This document shows, piece after piece, positions 53,261 to 59,488 of a DNA stretch of 64,000 bases. The first letter of the stretch is position 1, and every line of letters starts with the position of its first letter. The DNA is from a virus: the IMG/VR virus record IMGVR_UViG_3300047509_000125, positions 1 to 64,000 of that record. The stretch is one strand, 5' to 3'. The notes beneath the pieces are model-generated. The model had not been told where the DNA came from. It saw only the letters and a list, made by a program, of their open reading frames with translations, and searched no databases. The position numbers and the translations under genes are program-made.

Positions 53261-53548
53261 ATGAGCAAAAAACGAGAAACCAAAGCATACAAAGCCGTCG
53301 CCCGAATGCCGGCTGGCATGTCGCATAATCCGCACAACCGAAAATATCCGGACTTCGACCTTGCCGAATCGGAAGTAATCCAATGGATCATCAAACAGCC
53401 GCCGGTCCTCCAAATGCTGTACGACTATTACCGCTTGAACAAAGCCATCGTATTCGATCCGGAAACGAAAACATGGAGCGGCACCGACGGAGCTGGCGCC
53501 GAAAGCGATACGGGAGCGCCTGAGGCGCAGGAAACGACATTCCCATGA
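53261..53548 (+). CDS. Hypothetical protein
   Basis: A 95-residue basic protein with a helix (ESEVIQWIIKQPPVLQMLYD) and an acidic Gly-rich C-terminus (GTDGAGAESDTG). First gene after the GTATCA region, coupled to the nuclease by ATGA. Function unknown. Confidence 0.55.
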   Translation: MSKKRETKAYKAVARMPAGMSHNPHNRKYPDFDLAESEVIQWIIKQPPVLQMLYDYYRLNKAIVFDPETKTWSGTDGAGAESDTGAPEAQETTFP

Positions 53549-53997
53549 AGAGTGAGACTCGCCGATTATCGCGGGAAGAACTCGGCCGGATGTTCCCGCG
53601 GGCCAGTAAAACGTTTTTCCAAGCGAACGTTGACCCTGTCCTGCTGCCACCAGCTCCGCCAGTCAACGGCAAAGTCGAAGTCCAAGTCAAACCGCCGCGC
53701 GCTATGAACGGGACCGAGCGCAGTTTTGCTGACATACTCGAAGCCCGCTGGCGCAAAGGCGAAATCATCGCCTGGGTTTACGAAGGGCTGCGGCTCAAGT
53801 GGGGTGATTCAATGCACTACAAACCCGACTTTGTCGTGCTGGCAGAAGACAAACCCATTACGCTAATCGAAGTGAAAGGCGCCCACATCTGGCCGCGGGA
53901 TCTCGTTCGGTTCAAAGGTTGCGCCGCGGAATGGAAACAGTGGTTTCACTTTCAAATATGGCAAAGGGTGAAGGGCGTATGGACGCAACTCCGGTAG
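53545..53997 (+). CDS. PD-(D/E)XK nuclease, DUF1064-like
   Basis: A 150-residue protein. GTERSFADIL (E58), the strand YKPDFVVLAED with D95, and LIEVKGAHIW with E109 and K111 make a complete nuclease site. The DUF1064-type phage family has this order and size and is thought to act on DNA structures such as junctions. The terminal RVKGVWTQLR is basic. A good candidate for resolving recombination or packaging intermediates. Confidence 0.7.
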   Translation: MKSETRRLSREELGRMFPRASKTFFQANVDPVLLPPAPPVNGKVEVQVKPPRAMNGTERSFADILEARWRKGEIIAWVYEGLRLKWGDSMHYKPDFVVLAEDKPITLIEVKGAHIWPRDLVRFKGCAAEWKQWFHFQIWQRVKGVWTQLR

Positions 53998-54206
53998 TTA
54001 TGCCGCATAAAGGCGAAACAGGACGGATGAGCGAAGCGCGGCGGCACGATCGAACTTGGCAACGCTACGAATCAGCCAGCGGTAAACGCGCGTTACTGGA
54101 TACCTGGACGAAGCTGATGGGGTCGCCAGTGTTCGATTACGAGTATGTGCGGGATCTGGAGAAGCGCGTGGTTAAAGCCGAGGAACGGATTCGAAACGGG
54201 TTGTGA
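53979..54206 (+). CDS. Small basic protein
   Basis: The protein has 75 residues from ATG 53979 (AAGGG upstream); ATG 53958 or 54027 are alternatives. It overlaps the nuclease gene by 19 nt. Basic and helical (RRHDRTWQRYESASGKRALL; LEKRVVKAEERIRNGL). It ends 16 nt before the convergent ASCH gene. Confidence 0.5.
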   Translation: MDATPVVMPHKGETGRMSEARRHDRTWQRYESASGKRALLDTWTKLMGSPVFDYEYVRDLEKRVVKAEERIRNGL

Positions 54207-54222
54207 AAAGAAATATCCGGTG

Positions 54223-54597
54223 TCATTTCGTCCAGTGAATCAAAAAGCCCTCGAATGGAAGACCGTGATTCGCGGCGAACCATTGACGCATTTCGAGCCA
54301 ATTCGCGAAGCCGTCGGCTCGAGCGACCTTCTTTGAATCGAGTCGCGGTCGAGCGGAAAGGTCCGGCCGGTAAATTCCATGAGCCGACACAATGACCGGA
54401 AAGACGAACTTCACCACGCGCTGGCAAATCTCGCGCTGTTTAGATCGATACGGCTTTCCCTTCCAAACCCGAAGCGACACTCGCTCTCCCGGTCGCGCGT
54501 TCGGCTTCCCGTCTTTCCGCTTAGGCCGAATCGTTGTGTCTTTTGTCTCGGCGGCGATTGTCGGTTCGAATCGCGACTGAAAGAGAATCACCCTCAT
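54223..54597 (-). CDS. ASCH-domain protein
   Basis: The protein has 124 residues from ATG 54597 (the longer upstream frame overlaps the gene before it). MRVILFQSRFEPTIAAETKD, TTIRPKRKDGK, SLRVWKGKPYRSKQREI and ADGFANWLEMRQWFAANHGL are the standard segments of phage ASCH proteins, which have a PUA-like fold that binds RNA or modified nucleotides. Some act as RNA decapping or acetylcytidine hydrolases. Last gene of the leftward accessory block. Confidence 0.8.
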   Translation of the reverse strand: MRVILFQSRFEPTIAAETKDTTIRPKRKDGKPNARPGERVSLRVWKGKPYRSKQREICQRVVKFVFPVIVSAHGIYRPDLSARPRLDSKKVARADGFANWLEMRQWFAANHGLPFEGFLIHWTK

Positions 54598-54604
54598 GTA
54601 ACTT

Positions 54605-54829
54605 TCATCGCTCCAAACCCCATCCGTAAAACCGATGCCTGAACTCTTGGCGCCGGTTAAGGATGTAACCGTAAACCCGGTTCTTACGCCACCAATCCAA
54701 CTTGAAAGGGCGATCGTTAAGCCGGTAGAACCCGCTGACGGGATATTCCCGCAGCTTGTGGTCAACGTCGTGGATTGCCAAAAGAGTCTGGGCCGGTGGC
54801 GCTTTCGCCGCTGAGTTTATTTTAGGCAT
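54605..54829 (-). CDS. Hypothetical protein
   Basis: A 74-residue basic and aromatic protein (REYPVSGFYRLNDRPFKLDW; GYILNRRQEFRHRFYGWGL). It ends 7 nt before the ASCH start and overlaps the membrane gene before it. No family found. Confidence 0.55.
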   Translation of the reverse strand: MPKINSAAKAPPAQTLLAIHDVDHKLREYPVSGFYRLNDRPFKLDWWRKNRVYGYILNRRQEFRHRFYGWGLER

Positions 54830-54926
54830 AAAGTGCGATCATAACGGCGGTTAGTAGGAGAGCCAAAATCTGCAAGACTTTAATCAGGCAGAGACGGCGA
54901 TAGGTGATGTTTTTATGTGTGTTCAC
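54822..54926 (-). CDS. 34-residue membrane peptide
   Basis: A GTG start at 54926 gives a basic N-terminus (KNITYRRLCLIK) and one membrane helix (VLQILALLLTAVMIALYA). The stop overlaps the next start by 8 nt. A 7-bp GC stem (54931-54937 with 54953-54959) lies just upstream of the start. Tentative. Confidence 0.4.
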   Translation of the reverse strand: MNTHKNITYRRLCLIKVLQILALLLTAVMIALYA

Positions 54927-54973
54927 ATTTCGCGGCGCCTCGTTCGCGAAGACGCCGCGCCTACGCGAACACG

Positions 54974-55375
54974 CTAAGACGTAGGAACGTCGTTTACATC
55001 CCAATGGCAAACCGGGCATACGAAACTCGAATAGCCTAACCAGCCGTCGTAATACACCAGTTCCCGGTCAGGATGCGATGGGCATCTAGCTTGCGGTTTC
55101 TGCTCCTCCTCCGGTTTAACCGGCTCGGGCATACTCAGCCCAAAGCCGATCTCGTTTAGGTCGCAGATGGTGTCATAAAGGAAATTCTCGCGCTCGTTGC
55201 GCGTGTGGGTTTCCTCCAGGTGATCGAAATCAATCACCTCGATGTCGGCGCGCTCCAAGTCGGTGTAAACCGATTGAACAACTCCGCCTTCAACGTGGAT
55301 TCTGATCTTGGGCAGTGGTGGTGCGCTTACTGCCGGCGCCGTGGCCTTGTGTGTTGTTGTTGTTTGCGTATTCAT
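54974..55375 (-). CDS. Hypothetical protein with C-terminal zinc motif
   Basis: A 133-residue protein. Basic Thr/Ala-rich N-terminus, beta strands (IRIHVEGGVVQSVYTDLE), an acidic helix, then CPSHPDRELVYYDGW with CPVCHWD: a zinc-ribbon-like C-terminus. Common accessory type in phages; function unknown. Confidence 0.6.
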   Translation of the reverse strand: MNTQTTTTHKATAPAVSAPPLPKIRIHVEGGVVQSVYTDLERADIEVIDFDHLEETHTRNERENFLYDTICDLNEIGFGLSMPEPVKPEEEQKPQARCPSHPDRELVYYDGWLGYSSFVCPVCHWDVNDVPTS

Positions 55376-55417
55376 ATCAGCGCAGCCGCGGGCTTGAACC
55401 GTGGCCGCGCGGTATAA

Positions 55418-56074
55418 TCACGACTCGTTAGCGAAAGCTGCGGTAACTAAGGATTGGAATTGTTTACGTTGTTTCGATTCCGCAGCGGCCCGTGCAGCGG
55501 CCCATGCAGCGGCCCATGCAGCGGCCCATGCAGCGGCCCGCGCAGCGGCCCATGCAGCGTCCCGCGCAGCGGCCCATGCAGCGTCCCGCGCAGCGGCCCA
55601 TGCAGCGGCCCGCGCAGCGGCCCATGCAGCGTCCCATGCAGCGGCCCGCGCAGCGGCCCATGCAGCGTCCCATGCAGCGGCCCGCGCAGCGTCCCGTAAT
55701 TCTTCCTTACCCGTTTCGAGGTATTCTTTAACTACTGCGGGAGCATCCCAAAGGTGGATAACCGATAGGGCGCACCAACGGGCGAAGTTACGCAGAACCG
55801 TTTCGGCGTTTATTGAGGCAATGATTTTGCGTTCGCGTCCAACCCACTTGTCGATTGGGTTGTCGTGGCTCACTAAATCGCCTCGAAGTACAACTTTATG
55901 CAGTAGGTTGCCAGGGGCGTATTTCAGGGCATCGAAGGGATGTTGCGAAGCATGGAGACCTGCCACGCACGGTTCAATCGCGCCATCGTGTTTCAACCAT
56001 TCACCGACCAGCGGAATAGATTGACCATTTCGTAAAGTGTCACCTGTGAAGTGGAATCCTGTTATTTGTTTCAT
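55418..56074 (-). CDS. DUF7666-like protein with Ala-rich tetrapeptide repeats
   Basis: A 218-residue protein. Residues 1-100 (FHFTGDTLRNGQSIPLVGEW; EPCVAGLHASQHPFDALKYA; IASINAETVLRN) match the phage protein type now grouped as DUF7666. Residues about 125-197 are [AD]AA[WR] units repeated 18 times, from a 12-bp DNA tandem repeat. The repeats should form a long helix with Trp/Arg at regular spacing. It is coupled by ATGA to a short coiled-coil gene. Function unknown. Confidence 0.6.
   Translation of the reverse strand: MKQITGFHFTGDTLRNGQSIPLVGEWLKHDGAIEPCVAGLHASQHPFDALKYAPGNLLHKVVLRGDLVSHDNPIDKWVGRERKIIASINAETVLRNFARWCALSVIHLWDAPAVVKEYLETGKEELRDAARAAAWDAAWAAARAAAWDAAWAAARAAAWAAARDAAWAAARDAAWAAARAAAWAAAWAAAWAAARAAAESKQRKQFQSLVTAAFANES
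55482..55697. repeat. 12-bp tandem repeat, 18 units
   Basis: Units are GCAGCGGCCCAT with variants at position 7 (G/T) and positions 11-12 (AT/GC/GT), 18 in a row with no gaps. They encode Ala-rich tetrapeptides on the minus strand. Variants alternate in blocks, as expected of unequal crossing-over or slippage. Confidence 0.9.
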
Positions 56075-56244
56075 TGTGTCACCTCGCTTTCCTGTTCAAC
56101 CGCGCGCCGTAACTCCTCTTTGCGCGCTTTGAATTGTTCCTTCACTTGTTCCAGCCGACGCCGACGTTCATCAGCCGCGCGTTGTATCGCGGCTTGAGCG
56201 CTTGGCGTCTGCCACCATTTCGAGAGTGCAATGGTGTCACTCAT
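56071..56244 (-). CDS. Small coiled-coil protein
   Basis: The frame encodes 57 residues with ATGA overlaps at both ends (56071-56074 and 56241-56244). It is an amphipathic, very charged helix (ERRRRLEQVKEQFKARKEEL). Likely expressed because of the overlaps; function unknown. Confidence 0.5.
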   Translation of the reverse strand: MSDTIALSKWWQTPSAQAAIQRAADERRRRLEQVKEQFKARKEELRRAVEQESEVTQ

Positions 56245-56984
56245 ATTCCAAGCCTCCCTTGTCCGCTGCCCAGCCTTCCGCTACTCCCGCGAAGGTTGAT
56301 CGAGGCGCCAGCCCGCCGTCCCGCGTCCCTCGCGCTTTCGTTGTAGGTCGTCCGATGCGAACCACCCGAACGCAGCCGCATATTCTTTTTCGTCCATTCG
56401 TCTACCTCGGCCGCGCGCTGAACCATTAACGCAGCCGATTTCTCAACGATCATCAGCGCATGCTGCCCGCCAGTCTGGAATGCCTCGCTTTTAACCGCGG
56501 CGATTGTTTCAGTTGCCGACTCGCGCAACCGCTTGGCGACCGACTCAACCGCGCCAAGTCTGAAATTGTTCCAGTAGGTGCGCCCGGCTCCTTTGCAATC
56601 GCGCGCAGCCAGCCGTTCAATCTCCCGCACTAACCAAGCGAACATGTACCGGACGGTCTGAACGTCCGACGCGCGCCCAATTAAGCAGATTCCGCCATTG
56701 CCGAGATAGACCCGGCACTGATTGGCCTTAGCGATACTGACTGACAACTGAGTTTTCCAACGGTCAACCTTAGTCGCGCGTTCCAGTGGATCGAAATCGA
56801 AATTGGCAATCGGTTCGTCACTGTGGACCTCGCTCCCGGCGCCATTAACCGCGTCAGCGGATAACTTGAACCTGTCCATGATTTCCTGCGCGCGACTCAG
56901 CGCAAGCGCCGCTTCGTGCGGATTAGAGGAAGTTGAGAGGCGAAGGAGTTTCGCCGCTTTTTGTAATGCTTCGGCATGATTCAT
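56241..56984 (-). CDS. DUF2786 family protein
   Basis: A 247-residue protein. LQKAAKLLRLSTSSNPHEAA, LALSRAQEIMDRFKLSADAV and TYWNNFRLGAVESVAKRL match DUF2786-type phage and plasmid proteins, with a helical N-domain and a C-terminal domain. Function is not assigned, though these genes often travel with ArdC-like genes, as here. Confidence 0.7.
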   Translation of the reverse strand: MNHAEALQKAAKLLRLSTSSNPHEAALALSRAQEIMDRFKLSADAVNGAGSEVHSDEPIANFDFDPLERATKVDRWKTQLSVSIAKANQCRVYLGNGGICLIGRASDVQTVRYMFAWLVREIERLAARDCKGAGRTYWNNFRLGAVESVAKRLRESATETIAAVKSEAFQTGGQHALMIVEKSAALMVQRAAEVDEWTKKNMRLRSGGSHRTTYNESARDAGRRAGASINLRGSSGRLGSGQGRLGI

Positions 56985-57412
56985 TGCGCCACCTCCGCTT
57001 TCTCGCCGGTCTCAATTTCATGCGTCTGACCTATGTCAAACACCGTTCCCAGGATGAAACCAGTCTTCTCGTCCAGTTCACCCGTCTCCTTATCCTTCCG
57101 CCCAATCGGAACCCATATAATTGAACCGTGCTGGCCTTTGGTGACGCATCGCCCATGCTTCAACCATTGCCGGAACCCGCCCACAACCGACGCAACCGGG
57201 TTCTGCATAGCGATCATGATCTGATTCCGTAACGTCAAGCCGCGGCCGTCAATGGTCGTAATCCCAACCCGTGCCGCCCATGCCGCCAATTCCGTCTCAC
57301 TCAGCGCTTTGATCTGTTGCGCATACTGCCCCGCCAGCGCTCGCCGGGCAGACCCGCGGGAAGTCTTTTCAGGCGCTTCCGTGCCGTTATCGTTTTCTTG
57401 TTGCGTGTTCAT
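56981..57412 (-). CDS. ArdC N-terminal-domain protein
   Basis: The protein has 143 residues from ATG 57412. LRNQIMIAMQNPVASVVGGF, then WLKHGRCVTKGQHGSIIWVP and FILGTVFDIGQTHE match the ArdC N-domain, which binds single-stranded DNA in antirestriction proteins of conjugative plasmids and phages. The zinc-protease domain of full ArdC is absent, so this is an N-domain-only protein, as seen in other phages. Confidence 0.75.
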   Translation of the reverse strand: MNTQQENDNGTEAPEKTSRGSARRALAGQYAQQIKALSETELAAWAARVGITTIDGRGLTLRNQIMIAMQNPVASVVGGFRQWLKHGRCVTKGQHGSIIWVPIGRKDKETGELDEKTGFILGTVFDIGQTHEIETGEKAEVAQ

Positions 57413-57462
57413 CAGACCGGCCGGCGGCGCCTCCAACGCTCCGGCCGGGTTTGTTAAACGCG

Positions 57463-57876
57463 CTATGCTCCAAAACAGGCATTCGACGCATCCGAGCCGC
57501 GCGCCTCATGCGGCCGGCGCGCGGGTTTGGGCTCAGCTCTGGCGATAGCTGCGCGCGCACATTCAATCTCGGGCTGCATAGGGCTGTAGGGATTGCCGAG
57601 CGGGTCGTTGGCGATCGCCAACAGCGCCTTGCATGACTCAAGTAACAAATTGCGCTGTTCGATCATGCCTGTGAGCTGGCGCACGTAGTCCTCGAGCTGC
57701 CCGCGAAGCTCATCGGCTCGCCGCGCGTTCATTAGCGCGCGCCGGCGCCAATCCTCAAGCTCACTCTGTAGCCGCTCTTCCCGAAGCAAGGCTTCGTGTA
57801 ATTTGATGCTCGCATATTCCGCAGCGGTAACTTCTTTCCCCGCGGCCATTGCTTCCGGTTGCGTGTTCTTCTTCAT
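57463..57876 (-). CDS. Hypothetical coiled-coil protein
   Basis: The protein has 137 residues from ATG 57876. A long heptad helix (REERLQSELEDWRRRALMNA; ELRGQLEDYVRQLTGMIEQR) covers the first two thirds, then a Pro-rich tail (AEPKPARRPHEARG). No family. A 64-bp gap upstream may hold its promoter. Confidence 0.55.
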   Translation of the reverse strand: MKKNTQPEAMAAGKEVTAAEYASIKLHEALLREERLQSELEDWRRRALMNARRADELRGQLEDYVRQLTGMIEQRNLLLESCKALLAIANDPLGNPYSPMQPEIECARAAIARAEPKPARRPHEARGSDASNACFGA

Positions 57877-57940
57877 GCCAGCAGTAGACAGCATGCAAGC
57901 AAGATACGCAACCAACTATTTGCGCCAAACGAAATAAACC

Positions 57941-58105
57941 CTATTCTGGCACGCTCTGTGCTACTTGCTTGCAAGATGCTTTCCGCTTCGCTTGCCACGC
58001 TTTACCAGCTTTCCGCGCGATCTCCGCCCGCCTCTCCGCCGTCAAACTCTCCGCTCGCGCTTTCCCGCCCTTCGCCGCAAATTGTTTCAACGTCATCCCA
58101 CTCAT
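57941..58105 (-). CDS. Small basic DNA-binding-like protein
   Basis: The protein has 54 residues from ATG 58105, or 51 from ATG 58096. GGKARAESLTAERRAEIARK is the Lys/Arg/Ala helix of short stress/KGG-type or HTH-like proteins that recur in phages and bacteria. Likely binds nucleic acid. It is divergent from the TerS-like gene, with a shared 87-bp gap. Confidence 0.5.
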   Translation of the reverse strand: MSGMTLKQFAAKGGKARAESLTAERRAEIARKAGKAWQAKRKASCKQVAQSVPE

Positions 58106-58192
58106 AATTAGAAACAAGCTAGCAAGATCAACCGCAATCGTCAACGCTTGACTATCAGCCCGATTCAACGTAAGCCTTTACGCACGTCTTCC

Positions 58193-58651
58193 ATGCCTCA
58201 AGATCAGATCGACTGGCCAGGTATCAGAGCCGCGGCCGTCGTTGCCGGTGTTCGTAGAGCTGCCCGCGAAGCTGCCGGCGATTTGCCTCCAACAGAAGTG
58301 CGGACATTCGTAAATCGTGTTATGCGACGTGCCAGCCGCGAACATTGGCTAGATAAAGCTAACAGCGCGAAAGATTTAACTCCCGCCGGTAAGCCGATGT
58401 CCGCACCAGTCCGCACTGGTGCCCGTTCCCTCGAAAATCTGCTACAGCGTGATAATCACGAAACAAAATTTGCGCTCTCGACCGCCGCTCGCAAGGGTGC
58501 GCAGACCTTAGCTAAGATGCCTGGCGGGAAGGTCTTAGACCGTAGCAAAGAGCTGAAAGACGTGACCTCGGCCGCGTCCCAGGTGCACGGATGGGACCAA
58601 CGGTTTACCGGCGTGACGATTCAGCTCAACGTGTTGAATGTCGAACGCTAA
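58193..58651 (+). CDS. Terminase small-subunit-like protein
   Basis: The protein has 152 residues from ATG 58193; TTG 58148 is an alternative. A helical N-domain (PGIRAAAVVAGVRRAAREAA) and a C-terminal part (KFALSTAARKG...KELKDV...HGWDQ) that aligns with the protein at 449-988. It is the only candidate small subunit near the large terminase, which is on the opposite strand. The large subunit cuts and packs DNA; the small one recognises the packaging site. Identification rests on paralogy and location. Confidence 0.5.
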   Translation: MPQDQIDWPGIRAAAVVAGVRRAAREAAGDLPPTEVRTFVNRVMRRASREHWLDKANSAKDLTPAGKPMSAPVRTGARSLENLLQRDNHETKFALSTAARKGAQTLAKMPGGKVLDRSKELKDVTSAASQVHGWDQRFTGVTIQLNVLNVER

Positions 58652-58777
58652 GTGCCTCAGTATCAACGGCCGCCAATTCGGATTTGTTATGGTGGCTGTA
58701 GCTGAGAATGATACACGCTAACGATCTCGCGACCAGCTACTTGCGATAACATCAGACAATGGTCCATCATATAAAGT

Positions 58778-58793
58778 TGTTCCACATGGAACA
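58778..58793. promoter_or_regulatory. parS-like site
   Basis: TGTTCCACATGGAACA matches the broadly conserved chromosomal parS consensus (TGTTCCACGTGGAACA) at 15 of 16 positions; only the ninth base differs, and it breaks the central symmetry. It sits in the 255-bp gap 58652-58906 between the terminase genes, which has no convincing coding frame. ParB proteins bind parS and load as sliding clamps. Confidence 0.55.
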
Positions 58794-58829
58794 TGATCGA
58801 AGCATTCTTTCTCTCTCAGCGCTCGCGGC

Positions 58830-58885
58830 CGGCACCCCGGCAGACCCCCCAGGCGGCACCCACGATGATATAAGGTGCCGTCGTG
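58830..58885 (+). other. Hairpin region before the tRNA-like element
   Basis: CGGCACC at 58830-58836 and again at 58854-58860 can each pair with GGTGCCG at 58874-58880. CACGA (58861-58865) can also pair with TCGTG (58881-58885). The sequence AAATTTTCCC follows, so a weak terminator or a switch between alternative hairpins is possible. Confidence 0.35.
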
Positions 58886-58906
58886 AAATTTTCCCTCCAA
58901 AAAAAG

Positions 58907-59023
58907 GTGAGCAGCGTTGTGGACGGGGACACAATAAAGGTTGGACGACTTGAACCTACAAGTCGGAGCGTCAAGTATGACGAGTCATAAAACTACAGCG
59001 GGTTCAATTCCCGCCTGCTCACG
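58907..59023 (+). tRNA. tRNA-like element, non-canonical
   Basis: GTGAGCAG (58907-58914) pairs perfectly with CTGCTCAC (59015-59022) as an 8-bp acceptor stem. A T-arm (GCGGG, loop TTCAATT, CCCGC; 58998-59014) abuts it. A D-arm-like hairpin (TTGTG/CACAA) lies at 58917-58934. Two further hairpins (CGACTTG/CAAGTCG about 58947-58966; CGTCA/TGACG about 58969-58982) occupy the anticodon and variable positions. At 117 nt it is too long for a normal tRNA. Stem 8+5 recalls tRNA-Sec, but no TCA anticodon in a 7-nt loop is seen. Confidence 0.35.
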
Positions 59024-59085
59024 CCCTCCAAAAAAAGAGTGGTTAGGGCGAGAAGGTGTGATAGTGTTACGGCCCAAGACTGGAG

Positions 59086-59259
59086 GTGATTCGTATCTCT
59101 TTACTGAATCTATTATACTGGGTTTTGCTGGTGTTAGGGTTGGTGATCCTATTTGTGCCGATGTCGATGTATGCAGGGCATCCGTATGTGCCTGGGCTGC
59201 TGTGGGTGGCACTCTTTGTGATAATCGGGTTGAAGAGTTTTCGGACGCCGTTGAGTTGA
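59086..59259 (+). CDS. Small two-helix membrane protein
   Basis: A 57-residue frame from GTG 59086; a stop at 59062-59064 prevents a longer one. Two hydrophobic helices (LYWVLLVLGLVILFVPMSMY; GLLWVALFVIIGL) with a basic end. GGAGG overlaps the start, too close for ideal initiation, so the exact start is uncertain. Ends 7 nt before the next ATG. Could be a holin-like or envelope protein. Confidence 0.45.
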   Translation: MIRISLLNLLYWVLLVLGLVILFVPMSMYAGHPYVPGLLWVALFVIIGLKSFRTPLS

Positions 59260-59266
59260 AACGACA

Positions 59267-59488
59267 ATGCCCGCAAAAATAACGGATTTGAACCTAAAAC
59301 ACCGGAGCGACTGCCCGCTTCATTTGGCGCAGTTACAGAGACGACTTCGAGTTAAGCGAGGTGGAAGCGTTGCTGAATACCGGGTGCAATGTCCGAATTG
59401 CGGGATGTCCGTACCATTTCATCCCCCGCCACTTGGAACAGAACACCTTACTGGGAATCGCTGGCGAGACATTGAGATCAAAACATAG
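59267..59488 (+). CDS. Small zinc-binding protein
   Basis: A 73-residue protein: basic N-terminus (KHRSDCPLHLAQLQRRLRVK), then CPNCGMSVPF. Likely zinc ribbon. It overlaps the convergent large-terminase gene's end by 11 nt. Function unknown. Confidence 0.5.
   Translation: MPAKITDLNLKHRSDCPLHLAQLQRRLRVKRGGSVAEYRVQCPNCGMSVPFHPPPLGTEHLTGNRWRDIEIKT

Noticed and set aside
55482-55697. Repeat array resembling a CRISPR
   Set aside because: The units are 12 bp with no spacers and are fully explained as coding repeats of the leftward gene. No cas genes are near.
58977-59282. 101-codon rightward frame running through the T-arm region
   Set aside because: It overlaps a frame with clear membrane helices (59086-59259), has an odd composition and would read through the tRNA-like element. 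Probably a chance frame.
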